64,000 nt of DNA from Conus ventricosus (GCA_018398815.1 CM031616.1:65252873-65316872), one strand, 5' to 3'. Counted from the first letter of the stretch, positions 36,029 through 50,700 are shown. Notes: generated from the letters alone by a model not told the origin. A program made the numbers and translations.

Positions 36029-37937
36029 TGCAGATATTTATGAGACTATGTGAATATTGTTATTTTGATGAGAAAGTCCTCCAGTGCTTCCTATGTGAAT
36101 ATTACTTACTGCAAGAAGTAATTAAACTTGTGAAGGATCTGACACTGTAGATGTTCATTTATGTGAATATTACTTTGATGAGAAAATCCTCCAGTGCTTC
36201 CTTGTGATAACAATACAAACGGTCAAAGCCAAGGACACATACCCGTCACACTTTTTCCCACTTCAGATTTTAGCGACATGATTCTTCAAAAATGTGGAAA
36301 TTTACAAATTACAATCATGAAAAATCTATTTGCAATAATGAAAAAAAAAAAGTGTAAAAAACAAATTGGTTTCAGTTTGTATGCATTTGTCATTTTGTAA
36401 ATTTTTTCAAACACTAAATATTTATGGCCCAAAAAATCGGCTCTGAGGTGGTGACAAGTCTATTTTCAGTGCATTGCCTTCGAGTTAAACATAGCTGCCA
36501 AGACCTCAAGAGAAAATGTAGCATTTTGACGTTTTTACATGTAGCATTTCAAATTCAGCACAGCTTTAGTATGCATTATCACACAAGCACTTTCAGAAGC
36601 ACTTCACTTCGTGCACAACATGATGGCGGACTAAGAAGGAAATCATGCAACTTATTGCATGGTTTTGACGTGAACTAAACAAAAAAAAAATCAAAATGAC
36701 TGACAACGAAACTAATCAACGAGGCGTTAAAATTATGAGTGTCTGTAAGCGATAATCTTCTTCTGAAGTCTTTAAAAAGATCTACATTGTCTTACTTTTT
36801 TTTTTGTAGCGTAGCATTTCATCACAAAGTGTAGCATTGTAGCTTTTGTCAATGAAATCGTTGCATGCTACGCCAAAAGTGCTGGCAGCTCTGTTAAGTC
36901 ACTGGTAAACCAAAGACAAATGCTTAAAATCAAACAAAGTCTTCTGAGACGTAATCTGTTTGGGCAAGTTAAACACTTTGAGGGGATGGTCCACGTTCTA
37001 TATTACAGTATGATCTGGTAGGCCCGACTAACATGAAGGAAAAGTTGTCTGTCTCTATGAGAGGCACAGCCCTCACTAAAACGAAAGGACAAGCCACAAC
37101 CTACATGTGACAGCAGCGCTAAACCCTGCCGACAGACTAGGATCCAATTCATCATGTCTCGCATTTCATAAAAACCCAGTCAGTCTGTCCAGCTTCCCTC
37201 ACAAGAACTTGCAGAAGCAAAGAACATCTGCGCACAATTGTCACAAATGGAAGTGTGGATAGAAGCAAGGTCCATGCACCTGAAATACATTTTTCCTTTT
37301 TGAGGGGAAAAAATTCACCATTGATGTTTTTGTTCCCGTGTCCACTTACGCTCCCTCTCCCCTCTTCCTGACTCGGCCACATCAAAAAAAAAAAAAAAAA
37401 AAGTGTTCATGCCATTACAGTCCAAACTTTAGGTAGTAACGGTCAACAGAAGCTGTCTGTGCCAGGTCACTTCTGGGCCACCCACCAGACCTGACCCTGC
37501 ATTTCCGCTACCTAAGCAGAACTGAACAGAGCTGTTTCAGCTTGGCATCGACGTCATCACCAGTCACTTCATGACCACTACCACCATCCACTCCTGGAGC
37601 TACACCAGATGAGCATTTCCTCGCCAGTCCTCTGCCATTAACGGACATCCAAGGACTGCCTCTGTGTGTCAATCAGAAAAGAACACACACATCATCACGT
37701 GATCTCCAAAAACTCTTCAAGACCCTTCCAAACCCCACCTGTATGAATTCTTCATGCTTGACACAGGAAAGTCATGTATCAGAATGTTCAGAAGAATCCA
37801 TTTGGCATCCACACGAGACTGTCGGACAGTGAAACCTTTCCTGTGAGTGTCTCTTGTGGAAGTGCAGGGGGCGGTGTGTCCTGCTGCATGTGGTCCACTT
37901 CAAGACCAGGTGATCAGCAGAAGATGGTCAGTGTTGT
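36029..37937. other. MASTL 3' UTR or flank
   Basis: Left of the MASTL stop codon. The first 160 bp holds the empty-site copy described with the 34986 element. 37383-37402 is an A run. The end of the transcript cannot be fixed from sequence alone. Confidence 0.4.
36490..36895. mobile_element. Possible short MITE
   Basis: AGCTGCCAAGACCT near 36490 and the complement of AGCTGCCAGCACTT near 36885 form imperfect inverted ends. Inside, GTAGCATTT-type motifs recur. I see no target duplication. Confidence 0.3.
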
Positions 37938-37984
37938 TCACATGTCCACTGCCGAGATGGTCAGCTGCTGCATGGTGTTCTTGG
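37938..37984 (-). CDS. MASTL: MASTL terminal exon with stop codon
   Basis: A 47-nt exon encodes [14 protein letters not shown] and a TGA at 37940-37938. It aligns with the extreme C-terminus of MASTL, where a serine in the LTxS context is an autophosphorylated tail site; S in TISAV would be its counterpart (inferred). The acceptor directly follows a (TG)9 tract. Confidence 0.85.
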
Positions 37985-40900
37985 CTGCACACACACACAC
38001 ACACACAAGATGACATCTATGACAATCGCTGCATCATAGTTTTATTTCATAAAATGGTTTGCTCTCTCGCCTCCCCCATCCATATTCTGACCTGTTCCAG
38101 TCTCTTCTTACTCCCCCCCCCCCCCCCCCCCCCCTCCCACACAAGCATGCATGCACAAACAGACGCCTGCAATGTAGGTATGAGGTATCATAGACATGTA
38201 TTTGGTCATAAAAATACTTTCTATCAGTATAGGTGTACATATTAATACAACATGAACATATAAACACATACTCACAATAATAGTGGATACATGTATGCTT
38301 GATGAGGCTGTTAGTACACATACACTAACTGTCAATGTGTGACGTAATGTCAAAAAAGTAGAAGTGTGTATCATTCACAGAGAGAAAGAAATATGTGTTT
38401 AACAATATGTGATTACCATACAGCAAAATTTACATAGAACTGCAATCAAAGGTACTTTGAACTGGCAGCTGAATTATGAGGCACAGCTTGTCTTCAGTTA
38501 CCTACACTCCACACGGGAAACATGTGCTTGGGATCAAAGCAGGAGACAACCACAAGCTTCCTGTCAAATCAAGGAGGACATCACGACCTACCGGAGCACT
38601 GTACATGTGTTCTTGAGAACCGACCAGACATCGTGGATGTACTCACGGTCAAAGTAGGAGGTGTCCATGATGCCATCAGGCTGGGGGATGAAGAGGGGCT
38701 CCGCCTCCAGCAGGTGATCCCAGTCCAGCTTGGAGAACAGGGCCATGGCCTTCACCTCTGACACCACAGCACAGGCACCATTGTTAGGACCAGTGCACTA
38801 ACACCGCAATCACAGTGACACATTGTAGTACCACAGCACAGGCACCGTTAGAACCAGTGCACTAACAATGCAATCACAGTGACACATCGTAGTACCACAG
38901 CACAGGCACCATTGTTAGGACCAGTGCACTAACAATGCAATCACAGTGACACATCATAGTACCACAGCACAGGCACCATTGTTAGGACCAGTGCACTAAC
39001 ACCGCAATCACAGTGACACATCGTAGTACCACAGCACAGGCACCATTGTTAGGACCAGTGCACTAACAATGCAATCACAGTGACACATCGTAGTACCACA
39101 GCACAGGCACCGTTAGAACCAGTGCACTAACAATGCAATCACAGTGACACATCGTAGTACCACAGCACAGGCACCATTGTTAGGACCAGTGCACTAACAC
39201 CGCAATCACAGTGACACATTGTAGTACCACAGCACAGGCACCATTGTTAGGACCAGTGCACTAACAATGCAATCACAGTGACACATCGTAGTACCACAGC
39301 ACAGGCACCATTGTTAGGACCAGTGCACTAACACCGCAATCACAGTGACACATCGTAGTACCACAGCACAGGCACCATTGTTAGGACCAGTGCACTAACA
39401 ATGCAATCACAGTGACACATCGTAGTACCACAGCACAGGCACCATTGTTAGGACCAGTGCACTAACACACAGCACAGGCACCATTGTTAGGACCAGTGCA
39501 CTAACACCGCAATCACAGTGACACATCGTAGTACCACAGCACAGGCACCATTGTTAGGACCAGTGCACTAACAATGCAATCACAGTGACACATCGTAGTA
39601 CCACAGCACAGGCATTGTTAGGACCAGTGCACTAACAACGCAATCACAGTGACACATTGTAGTACCACAGCACAGGCACCGTTAGGACCAGTGTACTAAC
39701 AACGCAATCACAGTGACACATTGTAGTACCACAGCACAGGCATTGTTAGGACCAGTGCACTAACAACACAATCACAGTGACACATCGTAGTACCACAGCA
39801 CAGGCACCATTGTTAGGACCAGTGCACTAACAATGCAATCACAGTGACACATCGTAGTACCACAGCACAGGCACCGTTAGGACCAGTGTACTAACACAAT
39901 CGCAGTGACACATTGTAGTGAACCATCGCAGCTCAACTCTTCACCAACATCCACATCCTGAGTGGACAAATCTACTCATGGTATACCTGTGCGAATGGTA
40001 AGCAACAGTGATGTGGCTGCTGACCATCCCAAGGGCCCCAACACCGCATTTTCTATCCCCACACCATTCCAGCAGATAGTATGGGCCAATGATACAGGTC
40101 AGTGATTAACATTTTTGGTCGTTTGACTTCTTCTCTTTGTTTAGTTGTCTGGTTGAGGGATTAAGCTTATAGTTCAGTTGTCTGGTCGAGGGATTAAGCT
40201 TATAGTTCAGTTGTCTGGTTGAGGGATTAAGCTTATAGTTCAGTTGTCTGGTTGAGGGATTAAGCTTATAGTTCAGTTGTCTGGTTGAGGGATTAAGCTT
40301 ATAGTTGGTAACATCTTCAAACATCTTCCCCTCTGACAGCTTGAACAGAACTAGTTAACATCACACACACTGGATGAACAAAGGGCCACATGCCACCGAA
40401 ATGCTGGTGTAAGGCTGTTGCAGGTAAGTGCTGTTACTCATGTCATCAAGAGTAAATAAAGATACAGAAGTTACAAAAGACTGGGACAGATGTGGATTGA
40501 GTGGCTACATAGCTACAACACTGCGCACATAACCCTATTCTGCAGGCACCATCTGCACCAATCTCGCCACTCCATTCATTCTATGTTGCCTGCTTTGCTC
40601 AAGTTTGGGAATAGATGGTGTGGACGGAGAGACAAAGAAACATACATGCACAAACATACACACACACACACAAAAAAAAACCACACACACAGAAAGAGAG
40701 AGAAAGAACACAACTATCTCGCACATTTACACAAAAGCACTGTACATGCACTTGCCACACAAACATTTCACACACAAGCAATAAGATTCAAAGACATAAT
40801 TAGTGCCAGAGACAAACATGACTTGCATACATGCACAAATGCACCAGGACACACACACAGACACACACACAGACACGCACACACACACACACACACACTT

Positions 40901-43240
40901 GGGCACTGACCAGAGGCCCCAGGACGTTTGCCGGGGTCCATGGTGAGAAGAGAATCGATGGCATGCAGGGCCTCCTCTCCCAGGTCGCCCATGTGTGTGG
41001 GCCACGAGATGGCTGTCAGACAGAGTGTCACACAGTAGGGAAATAAAGGTCCTAGCAAACACTTTAGAAAGTTCCAACCCTATGTAAGAACGTCTTGTTT
41101 CTCTATCTGCATACATGTATACGTGCTCACAGAGAGACAGACAAAGACACACGCACATTGTCACGACCTGTCTGACACACAGACAGGTGTGAAGGCCTCG
41201 ACCTGAAACTTTTTCCACTGTCGGGTAGTTTTTTTGTTTTGTTTGCACTCGAAGACCTCCGTGTTCACCCCAGAAACCAGTGTCATGCTCAGGTTGAGCC
41301 TAAGAAACGCTCGTGCTTTACGCACATCATTCAATTCAGCTTTCTGTCGCCCGTCTCGAGGCAAATGCTACGGGAACTAACTCTAGTAAGCCTGGCGAGT
41401 TCTCCCCTGTTAGTATTTTAAGAGGATAACGTGTTCTAGAATGGGGAACTCAGCTACGCGAAGCGGGTTACGTCGGGCTCTCCTTGGTCATCCCTCCAAG
41501 AGGGGCCTCATATACTACTGATGTCTCGTCGAACAGTGGTAACACCTTTCGACAGGTCTTGAGGCCAACACTGCGAAGTTGTCTCATTCCGACTTCCTCC
41601 ACGAGCCAAACGGGTAAGCATTAAATTATCATTTTTCTTGGTTTATTCATCCTTCACCCCATCTTTGTATTAAATGCTTAGGTTTTTGAGGGGATCAGGG
41701 TTGAATCCTTGGCCTTGGGTAACGTTAGCAAGTAGTACCATTTCCTCCCCCCCCCCCCCCCCTCTCTCTCTCTCTCCCTCTTTTTCATCTTTCTTTCCTT
41801 TTGATGGTTGTCTTGTTCGTTCATTTAAAAATGGGTATAAAATTTTCTTCTTCTTTTTTTTGCCTCTCTATTGCTTCCAATGCCTTGTTGTTCTGAATTG
41901 TTAACGGTTTATAGCATAAAGAGGGAAACTTACTGTGGGATATCTAACCGAAGATTCCCCTCGTTCATGATGAAACCATTCCACGTTTTCAATCTGAGTA
42001 GGGAAGTTAGGTTTTTTTTTGATGGCATCAGCCGACATTATTGGATATAATGCTGGCTGGCGCAGTCAACCCGTGCATGGCTCGGATTCCCTCCCTTGCT
42101 TCCTTGGAATCTGGATTTTGGGGTTTTATTTGCGTGACGACGGCTTTGCGGTGAACGGGAGCAATAGTCCATATTTGTGTGTGTGTGTGTGTGTGTATTG
42201 GAGGATGTGTGTACATGGACATTTCTACACACCTAATATGCATCGGCATGGTTAGACATATCGTAGCCCGGGTTATAGCTCTCTGTTCCAGGCTTTGAAC
42301 CAAGTGGCCCGCAGCCTTAGGCTGGGCCTGGGAGTGACGAGCTGCCGTAGGTCGCTGGGTCCTCGCTACAGGTGAGCAGCGTCACCAGGGAACCGTCGAG
42401 GAGAAGCCTGCACGGGCCTGCCTTGGAGACGGTTCTACATCCCTGTCCTGGAACAGCCCATCCGGCACTTTCCGTCCCCGTTGTTCCTCCCCCCCACCCC
42501 CACCCCCCAGTCCCGCGCAGCACCGCTTCAAGAGTTCCCGACTGCAGCGGCGCTGACTGGGACGTGGGAGTCGACGGGAGGAGTGCCAAACATCACCATC
42601 GCCATCTACACCACCATGGTCTCGTGTCACGTCCGAAACGTTTCATCGTTCGTCGTTCCGTCATGTACATGTGATCGTCCAGTGAATCAGTGCGTTGTTT
42701 AAAAAACCTACTCCAGCGTGCCTAGTCATGGACACCGCCTAAGTCTAAGCTAGCTCCAAGACAGCCTGAGCGACTAAACAGAGACCAATTGCTCCATTCT
42801 GTGCCGAGCTGCGACTTGGGTGTTCGGTTTCTAAGGACAGCGACGCCTGCTGGGATTGAACACACACCAGACCTGCCTACCTCATGTTATGCTCATCAGT
42901 AATAACCACAGAGATTTTCAGTAATTTTGCATTTTCCTTCAGTAATTCCACGGACGCGTAATACACGGCGTTTTTGAACAAATAATGTGTACAAAACTCC
43001 AACTACATTTTTAACATTTTAACAAAAAATATAAACAGTAAAAAGGAACAAAAACAACAAAGCAGAATTAAAATACCTTGGGATGATGGCTGATGACAGA
43101 CTCAGGACAGGAGTTTCAGGTCAATTCAAAGGTGATATACTTGACAGTTTGTAACTTACACAGCAGTCACCACAGATGACACCACTGATGAAGAACCTAA
43201 TGTACAACCCCCCCTCCCCCCCCAAAAAAAAACTACAAAA

Positions 43241-43281
<41 letters not shown>

Positions 43282-44734
43282 GCACTAAGCCTTGTATTGT
43301 GCCTGAGAGATTGCTGGAAACATCCTTTTCATTTTCGCCACTATCTTGTCAGCACAGCTCAGGGACAAGTTGTTTCCGCAGATCAGCTCACACAACAGTC
43401 TTTCTGCGTTGGTGATCTTCCGTGTGTGGGTCTGACGGCTGCTCTCGCTGGATTTCGTAAACAACGATGTGATCTTCTGACTGGAGGCACTGGCAGCTGT
43501 CTCTTTGTGCATTTTCCCCGAGATATGGCGCTTGCAGTCATTTGCTCCCCCATGTCCGATGGAGAAGTCTGAATTGCACACCGAGCAGTATACAAATCCA
43601 GGTCCATGTTTTTTGGATTGCAAAAGACAAGGCCAAGTCCGCGTGTATTTACTTCGGAACACTTGCTTCTTCGCCTTCTTCCGTTGTGGCACAGTGGTTT
43701 TCGAACCCTCGTCGTCGGTTTCATGCAAACGTTTAGAAGATTTCTCCGCCATTTTCACAATCGCCGGCAAAAAATCGGTTGAAACTTTGTCTTACAATGG
43801 CTGAACAAAAGGCTTCGAATGGCGCGCACAGATGTGATGGCGCGTCGTGTTGGCCCACAGCACCACATTGACCAATCGCAAGTTCCGAACCATCTGTGGT
43901 TTCGGCTTGAGTCAAGGGAAGTTACTCTGTGGTCTCGGAAAGGTCTAGCAGTCGACAATTTTTCGAGTCTGGAATTTGCGTAGTTTTTCAATTTTCTTTT
44001 CCGTAATTTCGCACGGAAAATCGTACCTCCGTAATGGGGGGTTAATTTCCGTAAGATTACGGACAATTACGGAAGGGTAGGCAGGTCTGACACACCAACA
44101 CACACGCTACGTATCATCACCCATTTATGCACGTTTGGAGGGACATCATTGTTTTTTGTTGTTGATATGCTATGATGATTGCTTTTGAATTTAACATATA
44201 TGTCCATATAGTTAATGTTGATGAGGAGACTCCCCATGGTTTCCCTTGCCTGTTTTCGGCTTACTCGTTGCTACAGGTCCCTGGCCGCGGCCCGACTGAG
44301 GTCCCCAGTTTTTTTTTTATTTTTTTTTTATTGTGTTATACCCCTAGACTTCATACCCCAGGGGATCTGCATTTCATATCTATACTCAAATATTCCTGGC
44401 GTGTCGGTTGGACCCTTGGTGCCACTTAGAAAATATTGTCAATAATTAGCATTAAAGAGGTTCCCCTTTCAGATTGGGATCCTGGAGACGCAGTTGCTGT
44501 TCCATCGTTTTGCTGGAGGGGTGACTGGTGTGAGTCAGTGTGGAGTATGCTGCCCGTGATCTGGAGGGGGTGTTGCTGTCTTTCTGGTGCCCCTAGGGGT
44601 CGCCGGTGGGGCACGTGACACACATAGTATAACCATGTATGTACACACACACACTAACACACTGTCCGCACACACAGAGCATAGCCATGTACACATACAT
44701 ATGCACATACAAAACAACTGAACCCAAAGCGCGA

Positions 44735-44770
<36 letters not shown>

Positions 44771-47700
44771 ACACACAGAGCACAGCACAGCACAGCCATG
44801 TACACACACACATACACATACAAGACAACTGACCGCAAAGCAGCGGAGGACCCACCTCTGTCCAGAATGTTGCGGAAGACCAGTTCTGGCGTCTCATCGT
44901 TGAAAGGGGGCAGTCCTGTCAGCAGCTCAAAGAGACAGACCCCCAGGGCCCACCAGTCCACTGCAGGACCTGCAGGTCACATAGGGCACAACACTCACTG
45001 GGTTTCCTGATCCTCAGACCCCAAAGGAACACTTGGGGAGGGATTTCACACCCATAAATGATTAAAAAAAAAAAAAATCTGGGAGACTTTGGAGGCAAGA
45101 AGGCCAAGCCGACACTCAAAGAATCTGGTGGTATAATGTTACGTTTAAATGCGTAAAGTGTGTCAGCAAGAGCTTCATTATTTCACTACTAACGCATATG
45201 AGTCCTATGATGACTGGGCAGGTCATGAACCAAGACCCACAACAGCAGGGAAGGCTCTCTTCACTCATACCGCTCTAAGCCGCAGAACAGCTGACCAGAG
45301 ACGTCAACTAACTTGTGTCTGCAGCCTCAACCAGATATCTAGTCCAGACCCTTGATGAACAGACCTTGGGGTTCTATACAAGCTGACACTCTCTCATGCT
45401 TTTCCTCCTTGAGCTGAACATGATATGAAACCCTGATTTCTTTTCTCTTTCTCCTTCTCCTGTGTTCCCAGTTGTCTTACTGGCAAGTCCATGTCACAAA
45501 GGAAGTCTGCAGTCCATTCTGGCGACTCCCAGTTGTTTTCCTGCAGCTCCACACAGCTAGGGCCTGTCTGGTGTCCCAGGGCATCCAAAGTGGGACAAGA
45601 GTGCCAAATGTTGGCCCGAGGTCTGCGGCTCCCTACCACAGGGGCATTTACCCAGGCAGGAAATTTGGATTCTGCAGAGACAGAACAGAGTTCTCATCCA
45701 AGTCTGAAGATGGCAGCTTGGTAGTTCTGATCAAGCTAGTGGACACTACCTTTGCCAGCCTCCAGGCAAAGAGTGCCCCCCCCCCCCCCCCCCCCCCCCC
45801 CCAACTGATTCTGGAGCGATTCTTTTAACACTAGGGGTTGCAGTGCACTGCCTGTTCTAGCTTTCTTCTGGCCTTGAAGACTTTTTCTGCCTTTTCAGTT
45901 ATCATGATGCCACAACAGAAGGGACTCCTTCCTCTACCGCGGCTGACTTGATGCTGAGGATCTGCAGTTTCTTCTGGTTCGTTTTCATGAGGACAGAGCT
46001 GAGATGCATATGATCAGGCAGCACTGAAACAGTCTAAAACCATGTCTCCCAGTTACTGAACTATTAAAAATCTCTAAGAGTGTTCCCCTGTAGGACAACA
46101 ACTGCATGGTTATCAACCTGGCTTTTGAAAGTGAAAGAAGTCTGGTGATCCTGGCAGGCTGTCCATGGACATTTTACTCTTGCTTTCTCTTTTTAAAAAA
46201 AATACAAACTGTGTTCAGAGACTGTTTTTCCTGTAAAACTCAATTTTGTGTTATTCTTCAATGTACCTATATGAATGCATCCTGTAAAACTCAATTTTGT
46301 GTTATTCTTCAATGTACCTATATGAATGCATCCTGTAAAACTCAATTTTGTGTTATTCTTCAATGTACCTATATGAATGCCTTCAGTTGTTCTCAGTAAC
46401 TAGTCAGTTTACTGGCTTTTCTTTTCCCTGAAACATTGTCAAATGTTGTACTATTTAGTTTATAACATTTTCTTTTTCTTAAAACATTGTCAAATGTGCT
46501 CTCATCTTCTTATCCACCCCAGTGTGCCCTATGGCCCCATTAAAATTGAAAATATTATCCTGATTCTTTAGTTTAAGACAAAAAAAAAGTGTATTGGGTT
46601 CTCTGGCAAAAAGGACCTTATAATCTTGAACTCAGAGTCGGAGCACTGCTTTATATCTTTCAACAAATACTGACATACCAATCCAAACTACATTCATGCA
46701 AGACTAATTTTGCATTACCTTGTTGTCTGTTACCCTATCCACTGAACCAATGTCGATGTTATAATAACCAATCACATGGATTGCCTTTAAAACTCTCTGC
46801 CTAATACATAAATGCCAACATAACTACACCACGTAAATAAAAAACAAACAAACATATAATCTTACAAGCAACCAAAATCAGTAAAGATTCAAATGGCAGC
46901 AACAAAAGAACGCCAACTGGAAACACAAGGATGAATGGTAAAACACAGAAACCATGTGAACTTAAAACAGGGACGGGTCAGTAGCAGCCTCAAGGAAAAT
47001 AAACCACATAGCTGTGTTTGTCTGCTCTGTTAATACTACTGTCAGTGCGGGCATTATGCTAAGTATATCTGTTTTGGTCTATTTACCGAAAACTAGCCAC
47101 TATATTTATGGCAGCAGTCTCTCTCAAGGGCAATTCATGGTTAGGAAAGCAGCACTGTGTTCAGTTTCCATGGAAACAGGCTTCTATTCCCAGCTAGCTG
47201 TCCACAAAGACACATGCCATTCTTTGATCGACTTTTCCTCCTCTTTTTCAAACCGCCATCATTCCTTTTCTCTGAAATGTTTTTTTGTAACTTGGTGACC
47301 TACACTTTCTGACAATAAGGCCAAAGTCTGTTCTCAAGACCTAACCAGTGCATTTCATATTCAGGAGTGCTCTGCACATGATCTAGTCAGTGTTGGCATT
47401 CAGCTGTGTTGGCCACCTTGTACACATGGCCTACAGTCATTGTCAGAGTCTGTGTCTGCACAGCTTAAAGCCCAGGTCATCCAGTGTGCACATCAATCCT
47501 GCACTCCCATACCTTTTGACTCCATGTGCTCAGACTCTTTGTGTCATACTTTCCTTACTTGTACACCTCTCTACAACTGTTAAGTGCAGTGAAATGAAAC
47601 GGTCTTATTTTAAAAAGCGCTTCATCTACGTTTGAAACCTTTCCTTCCAAAAAAAAAAAAAGTGCATTCAATATTTCTAAGGGTCTTGTAGTTAAAGAAA

Positions 47701-50700
47701 AAAATGATGGGTTTTTTTTTACCTAACTAGTGATGATCATGGAATATGTGATCTATGAGCAATTCATTCATACATGCATGTTATGCACATCTGTATTGGT
47801 ATATAAATTGATAAACTGAGAAGTTAAAAACATTTCAATAATGATTCAAAAAAAGAAGAAAAAAACCTCGCACACCTAACAAGTTTTACAGAAACTCAAC
47901 TTTCTATTTCCTTCGAATGTACACTTGATGCTATTAAAAAAAACTAAAAAAACCATCTAGAATACTTTTGACGTTCCATTCTCTTGGATACGGCAATACA
48001 TTCTCATGCACAATTTTCAAAAGAGATACTAGCTCATAAAGGCTACTTTCACTGCACCACCAAAGCAACAAGCCACAACAACAGCATAAGCATTGCAAGC
48101 AGATGTCACGTGCCACAACTAGACTGAACACCACCACCCACTGTACTTGCCATGGGTATTGTGCCACCACCCAATGTCTGGACCTGAAAGAGGGGGCACA
48201 ACCACACAGTGTGAGGGGAGGGCCAGAACCACACTAGTCTATTTTGGGGTTATAACACAGGCAGAGGCACTTTAACCCTCTTGTATTCAGATTCTCTGAG
48301 GCCAAATTCCCCCTAGTTTTCAGATTTTTTTGGTGAATTTAGCCTTAAAATGGGTATGTATGGTTCATGCTTCACCACAACCAGGAATAAACCTCTAGAG
48401 CTACGAAATTCCGCATGTATGGCCACAAGGCTTTGTTCTATACTGTGAGCAAGATTGTGTGTGTCTCAAGGTGAAAGGCCGTGTCATTGTCACCAAAATG
48501 TCACCCAATGTGTCACATGCGATGGTGACAATTCTAATACAGCACACCAACATGCAGTTATCCCATGCACATGCATGTTAGTGTTGTGAAATGAAAGCTG
48601 CAGCCTAAGTAAGATGATCTGTCTTCTGTCCGCCTGTTCAGTCCCCACAGGTAATCCACAGAATGTCACACACAACTAGTGTCAATTGTCACTACTGAAC
48701 AGTTACTGTAGATTCAAGCACAGTTCCTCATTGTTTTTCTGTCATTGTTCTAAGCACCTTATACATGTCCATATGTATTTACACACTGTATAGCCGTGAC
48801 GAAATTGAGTAGAGTCTCACTGCCAAGTGTCATCAAAGCACTGTCACCATAAACTACAGGTAAGCATATATACACGTACACACAAACACAGAAACTAGCA
48901 AACTGCCCTACTGTTGAGCCACTTTCTGCGCATGGTAGTCATGGAAACAGTCATTCTTATGAAAGCATAAAGGCACCTGGCAAAAAGAACACATATATGA
49001 CGTTTCTATGCGTCGTCCCTTTGTTGTTATACGGAATAATCATTACAGCGACATAGCCCCGCATTTCGTCAGGTGTTGTGTCGAACCATAGGGAGTCAGG
49101 TGTGCCCTTAGCTGCTTGTTTTTGTTGGGCGTATCTGTTAATTTCTTCTGCTACTAGTTGAAAAAATGTGAGAGGCAGAAAAAAGAAATAATCTAGTGTG
49201 GTGGCAGTGTTCGGCAGTGAGTGCGCTTGGCCTGTCGGCTGTTGGAACGCGACCACATGGGCAGGATGTGTAGCCGGTCGCCATTGTTTTGCAGAACGGC
49301 GAGTAGCACGTTGTACTGAGGGTCGCTTTCACCATTTTCCTCTCCTTCATTGGTGCCGATTTCAACATCATTCTCTTCTCCTAACTCTCCATTTTCATAC
49401 TTTTCTTCTGGCATAATTTGATCCCACTCCTCTGCTGAATACGCAGGAATATCATCAAACTCACTGTTGTTAGCAGACGACGCCATTGTGAAAATCGGTC
49501 AGTCTCACACACAACTCTTCACTTGCAGTTTCTCCTCTTTCTTAGTGAATGGAAGTGGTTCCAGCATCCAAAAATAGTGCTGCCAGATTACTGGGCTATA
49601 GTGGGAAATCCCCAACAACTTTTAGTGGCTCTCCGAGTATTTTCACGGAGTCAGCACGTGATGGAAAAGTACCGTACACATGCGGCGGGCAGCTCCCGTC
49701 TGCGCCCGTTACGAAATCTAGCGCGCTGTCTCAGCGCTCCCGTCTGCGCCCGTTATGAATACAAGAGGGTTAATCCCGAGCTTACAACTTAAAAAGACGA
49801 GCATAACAGGAAAAGACTTTTATGATGTGATGTTGCCTGGAAAGATTCAACGGTGCAGATGAATGTTTTGCAGACAATAGTAATAGTTAGGGGTAAATCC
49901 GGCAATGTTTTCTTTTTCTTTTTATTTGCCATCTCATGTTTTTTAACCATCTCAGTGGCACTGCACCCAAGCCGCTCATTCCTACCCCTCATCCACAGCC
50001 ACAGCCCAGTCCACCACGCCACAGCTCTGGCACCAGCAATCCACAGGGAGCAGTTGTCGCGTTGTCATGAGGCAACCCACTGGAGGAGACACTGCTTTGC
50101 TACTGATTCAATTCAATGGTGTTCTGATCCAACATATTTCAGGTCACCCCCTACTAGGCCCCCTACTGACAACAATAATTGCTTGGTGACAGGAGTGAGC
50201 TCTCCCTCCGGACAGCACCACCACAACCGTCCAACGACAGCCCCCATGAATTTGCCGATACCTGTGATCCCGACAGAATCAAACGAAGGCCACAGACGCA
50301 GAAAGATGATCAAAACTGAGGTCACCACGAGAGCAGGGCATGAACAGCCACATAATTTGAGACTTTTTAATGTTGATGATGAGGATGGGGATGATGAAGA
50401 TGATGCAACAGATTTCCATTCAGGTCTGAGACTGCATGTGACGGGGGCTACAGTGTATGCTAACTTTCATAATATATCCTGGTGTCAAACAGTCCCGAGA
50501 GAGACAGACATCTGCAGTGTTGGTCACGAAATCTGAACAATACTCTTTTTTTTTTTTTTTTTTTTTTTTGCTGTCCCAACCTCTGTGCCATCTCAGAGGC
50601 AGTGCACCCACGCCGCTCATTCCGACACCCTGTCCACAGCCACAGCCCGGTCGGCCCCACCACAGCCCCGGCACCGGCAATCCGCAGGGAGTAGTCAATG

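Noticed and set aside
41159..42860. A solo LTR (starts TGTCACGACC, like the gypsy LTR)
   Set aside because: No matching end, no convincing 5-bp duplication, and no internal match to the 15868 LTR beyond the first bases.
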